DNA of 64,000 bases, taken from Streptomyces sp. 1331.2. Its GTDB lineage: Bacteria > Actinomycetota > Actinomycetes > Streptomycetales > Streptomycetaceae. Every line of letters begins with the position of its first letter. Position 1 is the stretch's first letter. Made by a program: the position numbers and the translations under genes. Shown in pieces: positions 40,473 through 49,800 of this stretch. The stretch lies in assembly GCF_900199205.1 (NCBI RefSeq), contig NZ_OBMJ01000001.1:3351001-3415000 (forward strand). Direction: 5' to 3'. The notes beneath the pieces were generated by a model. That model did no database searches. It was not told where the DNA came from and saw nothing but the letters and a program-made list of their open reading frames with translations.

Positions 40473-41915
40473 CTAGGACGCGCTGCGGCGGCGGCCCGCC
40501 CGGGCCACCGCGGCGGCGAGGGCGACCACCGCGACCAGGGCGGCACTCGCCCCGGCCACCGTCGAGGCCCGGGCCAGGGCGGTCCGGTCGGCGGGCGGCG
40601 GGACGGTGACCGGCTCCACGACGGCCCAGGGGGCGGCGGTGGCCGGGGGCTGGGCGGTCACGGCGGCCACCACGTCCAGCGTGCCCCAGCCCACGGCCGG
40701 GTCCGGGAGCGACGAACCCGGGCGGTACGCCGTGGACTTGAGCCGCTCGGCGACCTGGGCCGGCGTCCACCCGGGCTCCCGGGAGAGCAGCAGGGCGGCC
40801 GTGCCGGCGACCAGGGCGGCGGCGCCGCTGGGCCCCGAGGCGGTGAAGTAGCCGCCGCCCGGCCCGGCGGCCTGCAGCCCCTCGCCGGGGGCCGCCAGGT
40901 CCACCCGGGCGCCCGGACCGGCGCCCGCTGCGCCGCCGGAGCCGCCGGAGACCGCGCTGCCACCTGCCGCGCCGCCGGAACCCGGGTCGCCCGGGGAGGG
41001 TGCGCCGCCCGGACCGATCGAGGCCACCGCGAGCACGCCCGGGTAGCCGGCCGGGAAGACCGCGCCCCTGCCCGACTGCCCGTCCGGCCCGGCCGGGGCG
41101 ACCAGCAGCAGCCCCTTTGCCGTGGCGTACTCGACGGCGTCGGCGAGCGCCTGGCTCGGCGCCGGCACCGGCACCCCGACCACGGCCACCCGGGCGCCGC
41201 CGTCGGCCGCCGCCCGGATGCCCTGGGCGAGCAGGTCCGGCGTGGTCGTCCCGGCGTCGTCGGTGACCGCGACGGCCAGGACGGTCGCCTCGGGGGCGAT
41301 CCCGGCCGGTCCGTTGTCGGGCGTACGGCGGCCGGCGACCAGGCCCGCCAGGAAGGTGCCGTGGCCCACGCAGTCCCGGCCCGCGTCGCCCTGCCCGTGC
41401 AGCCGGGGGCCCGTCCGGAGCCGGCCGGCCAGCACCCCGGCACCGGTGCCCGCCGAGGCGTCCACTCCGGAGCCGAGCACGGCGACGGTCACCCCGGCGC
41501 CCCGGCCGAGCGACCAGGCCGACTCGGGCCGCAGGTAGACCTGGGCCCACGGGGCGCGGTCGACGGTCGCCCGGACGGACGGCTTGCGGCAGCCGTTCTC
41601 CCGGACGTCCGGGAGCGTCTGGCTCATCGCCGGGAGCTCCCCGGCCGCAGGCGGGGCGGCCGCTGCTCCGGCCGGGGCCCCCGGCGCGTCGGCGACCGCC
41701 GGCGCGACGGGGCCCAGCAGGGCGGCGGCGGCCCACACCGCCGCCGCCCCGGCGACCCCCCGCCGCCCCCGGCGGACGGCCGCCCCCACCGGGCGGACCG
41801 CCTCCCGGGGAGTTCCTGGGGCCCGCCCCGCGAACGGTGCCGGATCGGGCCGCGGCGTCAGGGTGCGTGCACCGCCGGGCGCAGGCGGGGCAGGCCCTGG
41901 GCCCTGGGGGGTCAT
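40473..41915 (-). CDS. mycosin-like S8 serine protease with altered catalytic site
   Basis: A 480-residue subtilisin-family protein resembling type VII-associated mycosins: an N-terminal Pro/Ala-rich region, a signal-like segment, an S8 domain (about 155-440) and a C-terminal transmembrane helix ending in Arg. The catalytic His is present in GHGTFLAGLVAG, and the Ser in SGPSGAAALVAG. The Asp motif reads AVLGSGVD, with Gly (GGC) replacing the catalytic Asp of the D-[ST]-G motif. The oxyanion Asn (AAGN) region reads APAGPDG. Its activity is doubtful; it may be structural, as mycosins also stabilise the secretion channel. Its ATG overlaps the stop of the AAA+ gene (ATGA). Confidence 0.82.
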   Translation of the reverse strand: MTPQGPGPAPPAPGGARTLTPRPDPAPFAGRAPGTPREAVRPVGAAVRRGRRGVAGAAAVWAAAALLGPVAPAVADAPGAPAGAAAAPPAAGELPAMSQTLPDVRENGCRKPSVRATVDRAPWAQVYLRPESAWSLGRGAGVTVAVLGSGVDASAGTGAGVLAGRLRTGPRLHGQGDAGRDCVGHGTFLAGLVAGRRTPDNGPAGIAPEATVLAVAVTDDAGTTTPDLLAQGIRAAADGGARVAVVGVPVPAPSQALADAVEYATAKGLLLVAPAGPDGQSGRGAVFPAGYPGVLAVASIGPGGAPSPGDPGSGGAAGGSAVSGGSGGAAGAGPGARVDLAAPGEGLQAAGPGGGYFTASGPSGAAALVAGTAALLLSREPGWTPAQVAERLKSTAYRPGSSLPDPAVGWGTLDVVAAVTAQPPATAAPWAVVEPVTVPPPADRTALARASTVAGASAALVAVVALAAAVARAGRRRSAS

Positions 41916-44900
41916 ACCGAGCTGCCCAGGCGCTCCACCGCGATGTCCTCGGGCAGCAGCAGGCTGAGCTCGGAGAGGTCGGCGAAGTCGAGGCGGCCGA
42001 GCCGGCCGGCCTGGCGGGTGATCATGCCCTCCAGGGTCTGCCGGGCGAAGCGGCCGTTGCCGAAGGTGCGGTCGCGCGGGACGGCGGCGAACAGGCGGGC
42101 CAGTGCCTCCAGGGTCTCGGGCGCGCAGGTGTAGCCGGCGTTCTCGGCGAGCCGGCCCACGATGGTGACCAGTTCGTCGTCGGTGTAGTGGCCGAACTCG
42201 ACCTGGCGGGAGAAGCGGGAGGCCAGGCCCGGGTTGGAGGCGAGGAAGTGCCGCATCTCGTCCTCGTAGCCGGCGACGATCACCACCACCTCGTCCCGGT
42301 GGTCCTCCATCAGCTTCATCAGGGTGTCCACCGCCTCCTGGCCGAAGTCGCTGCCGCCGCCGTGGCGCGGGGTGAGGGTGTACGCCTCGTCGATGAAGAG
42401 CACCCCGCCGCGGGCCCGGTCGAAGGCCTCCTTGGTGAGCTGGGCGGTGTGGCCGACGTACCGGCCGACCAGGTCGGCGCGGGCGGTCTCGACCAGCTGC
42501 CCACCCGGCAGCACCCCCAGCTCGGCGAGCAGCTGCCCGTAGAGCCGGGCGACGGTGGTCTTGCCGGTGCCGGGCGGGCCGGCGAAGACCAGGTGGTGGC
42601 TGATGGTGGCGGTGGGCAGCCCGGCCTCCTCCCGCCGACGCACCTGGCGGATCAGGTTGACCAGGTCCTCGACCTGCTCCTTGGCGGCCGGCAGGCCGAC
42701 CATCGCACGCAGTTCGGCGAGCAGTTCGGTGCCGTCCCGGCGGGCGGCCTGCGGGGCCTCCTCGGGGGCGACGTCCTCGGGGACCAGCAGGGCCAGGTCC
42801 TCGTCGGAGATGTCTGCCCGGGTGGCGAGCCTGGTGGCCTGGCGGTCGACCATCTCCTCGAACACCTTGCGGGCCGCCCGGCCGTTGCCGAAGTCCTCGC
42901 CCTTGGGCAGCCGCTCGAACAGCCCGGACAGGGCCTCCCTGGTGCCGCCGGCCAGCTCGTAGCCGTGCCCGGCGGCCGCTCGCTCCACGATGGTGACCAG
43001 CTCCTCCACCGAGTAGTTGGCGAACTCCACGGTCCGGCTGAACCGGGAGGCCAGGCCCGGGTTGGAGGCCAGGAAGTCGGTCATCTCGGCCGAGTAGCCC
43101 GCCACGATCACCACGATGTCCTCGCGGTGGTCCTCCATCAGCTTGACCAGGGTGTCGATCGCCTCCCGCCCGAAGTCCGGGCCGCTGCCGCCGGAGCCCG
43201 CCGACAGCGTGTACGCCTCGTCCAGGAAGAGCACCCCGCCGAGCGCCGACTGGAACACCTCGGTGGTCTTGAGCGCCGTCCCGCCGATCACCGAGGCCAC
43301 CAGGTCGGCCCTGGCCACCTCGGTCAGATGCCCGCTGCGCAGCACCCCCAGCTCGGCCAGGATGCTGCCGTACAGCCGGGCCACCGTGGTCTTGCCGGTG
43401 CCGGGCGGGCCCGCGAAGACCAGGTGGCGGCTCATCGGCAGCGCGGGCATGCCCGCCAGCTCCCGGCGCCGGGCCAGCTTGTTGAGGTTCACCAGGGTGG
43501 CGACCTGCTCCTTGACGCCCGCCAGGCCGACCAGTGACTCCAGCACCTCCAGCGGGCCCGGCCGGCCGTCCGGCACGGCCCCGCCCGCGGCGGCGGGCTC
43601 CCCCGCGGCGCCGCCCGGGGCGCCGGGGGCCGCCCCGGTCTGCGGTGCGGCCGCCGGGGCGGGCGCGGCGCCGGTGGTGGCGGTGCCGTGCGCGTCCGGC
43701 AGCTCGTTCTCCTCGCTGACCAGGTCCTCCACCGACAGCCGCTCGCTCGGCGCGCCCTGGCGCAGGCCGGAGCCGCGGTTGCGGGAGAGGGTGCAGCCGG
43801 TCAGCCGGACGGCCTCGACGGAGTCGGTGCGCACCCCGTCCCCGGTGTTCTCGCTCGCCGTGAGCTGGGCCAGGGCGGCCCGGGCGCCGGCCCCGATCCG
43901 CACGCCGTGGCGGCGGTTGCCGGTCACCCGGACCCGGGTGCAGGTCAGTTCGGCGCCGTCCTCGGCGGTGACCCCGTCCTCGGCGGAGCCGGACACCTCG
44001 CAGTCGCGCAGCGTCGCCGTGCCGACCCGGCCGAGCAGCACCCCGGAGCCGCCCGCGCCGCGCACCACGGTGGAGCCGAGCCGGAGGTCGGCGCCCTCCG
44101 CGATCCGCACGCCCGCCCGGCCCGCGTCCAGGACCTCGCAGTTCTCCAGCTGCCCGCGGCCGTCCCGGAGTGCGGCCACGCCGTCGCCCTTCGCCCGGTG
44201 GACGGCGACCCGGCGCAGCCTCGGGTTGGCGCCGTCGGTGATCAGCACGCCGGTGCCGGTGACGTCCCGCACCTCCATCCGGTCGACGTCGGCCGCACTG
44301 GCACCGGTCAGCTCGACCCCGTCGGCGCAGTCGCGGACGACGGTGCGGGCCAGCGAGGGCCCGGCGGAGTCGCCGACCCAGAGGCCGGTGCCCTCGCCGC
44401 CGTCGATCTCGCAGTCCTCGAAGGTGCCGCGCGAGCGGGCCGTGACGTGGACGCCGTGGCCCGCCGTCCGGGAGGCGCGGCAGCGGCGCAGCAGCGGGTC
44501 GGTGCCCCCGGCGAGCACGAAGCCGTGCCCGGAGGTGCCGGTGACGGTGCAGTCCTCCAGGGAGACCCGGGCGGTGGAGGAGATGTAGACGCCGATCGTG
44601 GTGTCGCGCACGGTGGTGCGCAGCAGCCGGGTGGTGCTGTGCTCCTCCAGGGCGATGCCGGGCTTGTCGGTGACGGAGACCTCACAGCTCTCGAAGGTGC
44701 CCCGGGCCTCGCCGTTGGCGCAGATGCCGTTGCCCCGGGCGTCGCGCAGCACGCAGTTGCGCAGCAGCGGGTTGGCGCGTTCGCCGATCACGACGGCGGA
44801 GCTGCCGAGGTGTTCGATGACGCAGTCCTCGATGACGCTGCTGCCGGTGGAGGTCTCCACGATGCCCGCGCCGGCCGGGTTGGTGACCCGGCAGCCGCGC

Positions 44901-45280
44901 ATCGCCAGGGTGCCGTCCCCGCGGGTGAGCAGGGCCGTCCAGGAGCTGCCGACGACCTCGCAGTCCTGGACGGCGGCCTGGCCGCGCGGCACGTCGATGG
45001 CGGGCAGTTCCTCGTCCTGCCCCTGGAGGATCAGGCCGGTCAGCTGCACCGCCTCGGCGGTGACCTGGACCACGCAGCCGCGCCGGGCGGTGATCCGGAC
45101 CGTGCCCCGGGCCTCCGCGGCGGTGATGGTGACCAGCTTGTTGATCACCAGGTTCTCCTCGTAGCGCCCGGGGCGTACCGAGATCACCGCCCCGCTGCGG
45201 GCCGCCGCGAGCGCGTCGCCGATGGTGCGGTAGCGGCCGTCCCGCTGTTCCGGGCATACCGTCAGCACGTGGCGCGACAT
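41912..45280 (-). CDS. beta-helix plus double EccA/CbxX-type AAA+ ATPase
   Basis: An 1122-residue fusion. Residues about 15-525 form a right-handed parallel beta-helix with repeated short strands (for example GVRIAEGADLRLGSTVVRGAG). An Ala/Pro-rich linker (about 530-580) follows. Two AAA+ domains each have LVGLA/VGLPAAKEQV, then a Walker A GPPGTGKTTVARLYG (near residues 625 and 900), Walker B GGVLFLDEAYTL or GGVLFIDEAYTL, and an arginine-finger region ASRFSR. The AAA+ units match the CbxX/EccA group, whose EccA members act with type VII secretion. GGGAAGG precedes the ATG, and its stop overlaps the mycosin start. The beta-helix could bind the giant protein or its modules. Confidence 0.9.
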   Translation of the reverse strand: MSRHVLTVCPEQRDGRYRTIGDALAAARSGAVISVRPGRYEENLVINKLVTITAAEARGTVRITARRGCVVQVTAEAVQLTGLILQGQDEELPAIDVPRGQAAVQDCEVVGSSWTALLTRGDGTLAMRGCRVTNPAGAGIVETSTGSSVIEDCVIEHLGSSAVVIGERANPLLRNCVLRDARGNGICANGEARGTFESCEVSVTDKPGIALEEHSTTRLLRTTVRDTTIGVYISSTARVSLEDCTVTGTSGHGFVLAGGTDPLLRRCRASRTAGHGVHVTARSRGTFEDCEIDGGEGTGLWVGDSAGPSLARTVVRDCADGVELTGASAADVDRMEVRDVTGTGVLITDGANPRLRRVAVHRAKGDGVAALRDGRGQLENCEVLDAGRAGVRIAEGADLRLGSTVVRGAGGSGVLLGRVGTATLRDCEVSGSAEDGVTAEDGAELTCTRVRVTGNRRHGVRIGAGARAALAQLTASENTGDGVRTDSVEAVRLTGCTLSRNRGSGLRQGAPSERLSVEDLVSEENELPDAHGTATTGAAPAPAAAPQTGAAPGAPGGAAGEPAAAGGAVPDGRPGPLEVLESLVGLAGVKEQVATLVNLNKLARRRELAGMPALPMSRHLVFAGPPGTGKTTVARLYGSILAELGVLRSGHLTEVARADLVASVIGGTALKTTEVFQSALGGVLFLDEAYTLSAGSGGSGPDFGREAIDTLVKLMEDHREDIVVIVAGYSAEMTDFLASNPGLASRFSRTVEFANYSVEELVTIVERAAAGHGYELAGGTREALSGLFERLPKGEDFGNGRAARKVFEEMVDRQATRLATRADISDEDLALLVPEDVAPEEAPQAARRDGTELLAELRAMVGLPAAKEQVEDLVNLIRQVRRREEAGLPTATISHHLVFAGPPGTGKTTVARLYGQLLAELGVLPGGQLVETARADLVGRYVGHTAQLTKEAFDRARGGVLFIDEAYTLTPRHGGGSDFGQEAVDTLMKLMEDHRDEVVVIVAGYEDEMRHFLASNPGLASRFSRQVEFGHYTDDELVTIVGRLAENAGYTCAPETLEALARLFAAVPRDRTFGNGRFARQTLEGMITRQAGRLGRLDFADLSELSLLLPEDIAVERLGSSV

Positions 45281-45362
45281 GGCGTGGCCTTCCCTCTCAG
45301 TGACTCGCTCGGTGGACGGCCCGGTGGCCGACTCGGTGGCTCGCGGATGACCTGGCTACCCG

Positions 45363-46706
45363 TCAGCCGGTGCAGTCGGCGCGCACGGCGGCGGCTGCGT
45401 GGTGGGCCTTGTCGGCGCTGCCGCCCCAGTCGATGCCCCGGGAGTGCAGGGTGACGGAGATCCGTCCGCCGCTGACCGGGAAGGGGCCGGCGTCGTACCA
45501 CTTGCCGCGGTTCGCGGGCTGGTCGACGTTGAAGGCGCCGGCGCCGCCCGAGGCGTTCGCCACGGTGTAGTAGGAGGGCTTGCCGCCCACCGCCTTGAGG
45601 TCGCCGTTGTTCGGGACGTAGACGGAGATCCGGCAGCTGCCGCTGGTGACCGGCGCCGTGGAGAAGGTCCACACCGCCGAGTTGCCTTCCGGGTCGTCCT
45701 TGTTCGCCGCGCCGGACATCGGCAGCGAGACGTACGAGCCGTTGCAGCCCGAACCGGTGTACCCGCCCGCGGAGTTGGTCAGCCAGCCGGCGGTGCCCTG
45801 GGTCCACCAGCCGTTCTTGGCGAAGCTGACGGCGGAGTTGCCGCAGCCGTTGCCGCCGATGGCGCTGAAGCTGGGCGGGGCGGGCTTGCCGGCCGCGGGC
45901 GGCTGCTGGGGGGCGGGCGGCTGCCCGGGGGCCGGCGGCTGGGGCACGGGGGCCGGGACGGTGCCGGAGCCGGAGCCGGAGCCCGGGGCGGGGCCGGAGC
46001 CACCGCCCGCGCCGGTGCTGCCACCGCCACCGCCGCCGTTGCCGCCCGGCGCCGGGGCGCCCGGGTTGGGGCGGGTGAGCGGGCTGCTGCCGGTGCCCGG
46101 AGCCGTCCCGGCGCCGGGGACGGTTCCGGTGGTCGTCCCGGGCGGGCCGCCGGGGACGACCGGGGCCCCCGGGGCCGCCGGATCCCCGCCGGGGGTGGCC
46201 GGCTGGCCCTGCGTCGGGTCGCCGGCCGGGGCGCCGGGGACGGGGACGACCGGGTCGGCGGGCGCCGGGGGCTGCGCGAGGTCGTCGAGCTCGGGGCCCT
46301 CGACGGGGGGCCGGTCCGCCGTGCTGTGACCGCCGTTGCCGGAGCCGCCGCGGCCGGACTTGCCGCCGTCGGTGATCAGGAACGGCAGGCCCATCAGCAC
46401 CACGCCGACGGTCGCGGCGGCGATGATCACGGGCCGCTTCAGCCGGGCCCGGCGCCCGGACGGGGCGGGACCGGCGGGCTCGGCCTCGGCCTCCGCCGCG
46501 GCCCCCGGGTCGGGGTCGGGGCCCGGGTCGGGCAGCGAGGCGGGAACGGCGGCGACCTGCCCGTACTGCGGCACGGCCGGCGGCGCGGCCGGGGCCACCG
46601 GGCCCGCGCCGGCCGGCCCCTCCTCCATCTCCCAGGCCACCGAGGGCAGCTGAATGCCCGCCGCCGCCCCGTTCTGAGACCGGTTCCCAACCGTGCTCGT
46701 GCCCAC
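45363..46706 (-). CDS. membrane protein with Pro/Gly stalk and golvesin-like outer domain
   Basis: A 447-residue protein. The cytoplasmic N-terminus (about 75 residues, Ala/Pro/Glu-rich) leads to a basic RRARLKRP stop and one transmembrane helix (VIIAAATVGVVLMGLPFLI). Then comes a long extracellular linker rich in Pro, Gly and Thr (about 130-290). The C-terminal domain of about 150 residues contains NGWWTQGTAGW, ISVYVPNNGDLKAV and FNVDQPANRGKWYDAGPF, resembling golvesin-type carbohydrate-binding domains, with four Cys. GTG 46706 is chosen because GAGGAG lies 6-11 nt upstream. It is the first gene after the giant-protein gene and may display or anchor part of it. Confidence 0.78.
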   Translation of the reverse strand: MGTSTVGNRSQNGAAAGIQLPSVAWEMEEGPAGAGPVAPAAPPAVPQYGQVAAVPASLPDPGPDPDPGAAAEAEAEPAGPAPSGRRARLKRPVIIAAATVGVVLMGLPFLITDGGKSGRGGSGNGGHSTADRPPVEGPELDDLAQPPAPADPVVPVPGAPAGDPTQGQPATPGGDPAAPGAPVVPGGPPGTTTGTVPGAGTAPGTGSSPLTRPNPGAPAPGGNGGGGGGSTGAGGGSGPAPGSGSGSGTVPAPVPQPPAPGQPPAPQQPPAAGKPAPPSFSAIGGNGCGNSAVSFAKNGWWTQGTAGWLTNSAGGYTGSGCNGSYVSLPMSGAANKDDPEGNSAVWTFSTAPVTSGSCRISVYVPNNGDLKAVGGKPSYYTVANASGGAGAFNVDQPANRGKWYDAGPFPVSGGRISVTLHSRGIDWGGSADKAHHAAAAVRADCTG

Positions 46707-46802
46707 CGCAGCTCCTCGGCTCCACTTGCAGTCCCTGTCGGCGGGAGCGCCCGAGCGACAGGTCTGCGGACGTCCCACTCCGTACCCACGGCCCGGCCGG
46801 GC

Positions 46803-49800
46803 CTAGAGGTTCAGCGCCTTGACGATCTCCTCCTCCAGCGACAGGACGAACGCGTCCTTCGGCTGGGCCTGCCGGGCGAGCGGAGGGGCCGGCGGCTCCG
46901 ACCGCTCCTGGGGCTCCGGGTGCTCCGGGTGCTCCGGAGCGAACAGCGGCGGCGCCGGGCGGCGGAGCGCGAACCAGTCCCGGAGGTCGGCGAGCGTGCA
47001 CGGCTCCCCCCGCTCCCGGCAGCGCAGGACGAAGTCGGCCACCCGCCGCAGGCCGTCGGTCGTCGGCTCGGCGCCCTCCGGGGTCCCGAGCAGTTCCCGC
47101 ACCAGGGCCACCGTGCCGGTCGAGGTGCCCCCGGCCAGCTCGACCAGCCGGTCGACGGCCCGGACGTGGGCCAGGCCCTCGGGGGTCGCGGTGGTGAACT
47201 CCCGGCCGTAGGCCGCCCTGCCCCAGCGGACGGTGCTCTGCAGCCGCTCCTGCCCGACGGCGGGCGGGAGGCTTCCGTCCTGCTCCAGCGCCCGGCGGAC
47301 GTCGTCGAGCAGCAGCGCGTCCCCGCCGAACCTCGGCTTCCCGTCCCCGGCGTCCTCGCTGAAGGTCAGGTAGTGGTCCGCGGGCACCTGCCGGTCCGTG
47401 GTCTCCGACAGCGGCAGGTCGACGGTGAACGGCACCAGCCCCCGCTCGGCGACGGACTCCCGGCTGCCGTCGAAGAAGGTCACCTCGATCTCCGCAGCAC
47501 CCGCGTACCGGGCCATGGGCACCGAGCCCTTGCCGTTGACGACCAGCGGGCCGGTCTCGCCGAGGGCGCCGCCGTCCCGCCAGAGCCGCTGGGCGCCGCC
47601 GGTGAGGCCCGGGGTGTGGGTGAGGTCGCCGGCGAGCTTGACGCCGACCTGGGCCTGCAGGCCCGCCTGCCGGGCGTTCAGCTCGGTCAGGACGGAACCG
47701 GAGGCGAGGCTGTTCGCCGGGCTCAGCTCGACCGCGGTGTCGTTGGTCCGGTGCACCAGCTCCAGGAGCTTCACCCGCACCTCGACGCCCTTGTCCTGGC
47801 CCAGCAGCCACCGCCCGGGCGAGGCCGTGGCGATCTCCGTGCCCCGGCTCGCGGTGCCGAACAGCGCCGACAGGTGGCTGTGCGAGGTGATGTTCTCCAC
47901 CGCCGCGCCGAGCTGCCGCCACGCCCGCGCCCCGAAGTACTCCCGGCCGCGCAGCCGCACCAGGTCCTGCACACCGCCGACGTCGCCGAGCCAGCGCAGC
48001 ACGTCGGTGTCGCGCAGGCCCTGCCAGACCCGGGCGGGCGGGACGGGGACGGCGACCTGCTCCGGCTCCACCACGGGGACGGGCTGCGGCGGCGGTGCCT
48101 CCTGCGCCGTGGATTCGGTCGTGGATCCGGTCGTGGATCCGGCCTTCGGCTTCGACTCGGGGGCCGGCCTGGTCTCGCCGGTCTCGACGATGGCCTCGTA
48201 GCCGATCCGCGCGGTGCGCACCACCGTGGTTGAGGCCCCTGTCAGCGGCCTGCGGGTGATCCGGAGGCGCAGCTGCGCATCGCCGTCGTAGGCGCTGCCG
48301 GGCACCTTGGCCTTGCTGGCCATCCCGGCGCCGGTGCTCCGGCTCAGGATGTCCATGTGGTCCTTGCCCCAGCCGACGGTGCCCGTCAGCCCGACCGTCA
48401 CCGGCACGGCTCCCGCCACCGGGATCGTCCCGTTCACCCCGACGGTCAGGTTGTTGCCGTGGCCCGCACCGAAGTTGGTGACGCCGTCGGAGCTGGCGAA
48501 GCTGTGGTTCACCTGGGTGGCGGCGTTGAACTCGGTCGTCCCGGTCCCGCCCAGGTGGTCGCTGCGGTCGAGCAGGACGGCGTCGATCTGCACGGTGGTG
48601 CGTCCGTGCCGCACGATGATCGCGTCCCCGGCCGTCATGGCCTTGAGGCGTGCCTGCAGCCTGGTCGGGGTCAGTTCCTCCGTCAGCTTGCGGACGATGC
48701 CCTCGCGGTCGCTGCCGAAGGGGTTGCCCTCGGTCCGGTCCAGCTGGTGGAGGACCGATTCCGCGAGCGACCGGCCCTGGTGGAGCGGGTACACGTCGCC
48801 GACGACCGTCGAGGAGTCCAGCCGCCGGTGGTCCAGGTAGCCCGCCGGCTGACGGGTCGTGGCCGGGGCCGGCGGCGCGGCCCCGGCGTCCACGGGCAGG
48901 GCGTCGCGCCGCGGGACGGCCACCCGGGCGCTGCCGTCCACGTGGTCCCGGAAGGTGCCGTCGTGCAGGCCGAGCCGGGTGAACCTGACCTCGACCCGGT
49001 ACCGGGTGGCGGTGTCGAAGAAGACGGCCGGCTCGGTGTGCTTGCCCCGGTTGGACACCGAGGCGATGGTGTCCGCGGCGCCGCCGTAGGTGCGGTCGAT
49101 CCGGTGCGTGTACCCGGCCGTGACGTCGACGAACGTGGTCTTGAGCTTCCCCAGGACGCCGCCGGTGTAGCGGTTCAGCCGGTCCCGGGCGTAGCCCTGG
49201 CCGCTCGACGTCTGGGTGCCGGACTCGAACTCGTACTTCTCCGTGGTCGAGTGGTACGTCGATGCGCCCAGCTCGGCCGTGACGGTGATGTCGGCCCGCC
49301 AGGTCTTTCCGGAGACGGTCTCGGTGATCCGCCCGCCCCGGGTGAGCTGGGAGAGCTGCGTCTTGAACGCGACCCGGCCGAAGGTCTCCCCGATCCGGAA
49401 CCGCACCTCGTCGGACAGGTCGCCGTACTTGGCCCACACCGCCTCGGTGACGGTCTCGCGCACCCGGGCGGCGCCGGTCAGGGTGTGCACCACGTAGGAG
49501 GCGTTCAGCTGGTGGCGCTCGGCCATCCGCTGCGGCGTCCGGTACGGCGCCTCTGCCACGTCCTGCGCCGGCTTCGGCGGCTTCGGCGTTTCCGGCGTGA
49601 ACTCCGGCTCGCCGTCCGCGTTCCGGTGGACCGTGACGTCCGTCGTCTCCCGGCTGTCCAGGCCGAGCTCGACCCGAACGCGCTCGCTGACGGAGGTGCC
49701 GCCGGGCCTGCCGGCGGCCTCCCCGAAGCGGACCTCCAGCACCAGCTCGGCGCCGTAGATCGCCTGCGCGACCCCGTGCTTGCCGCTTGCGTACGAGCGG

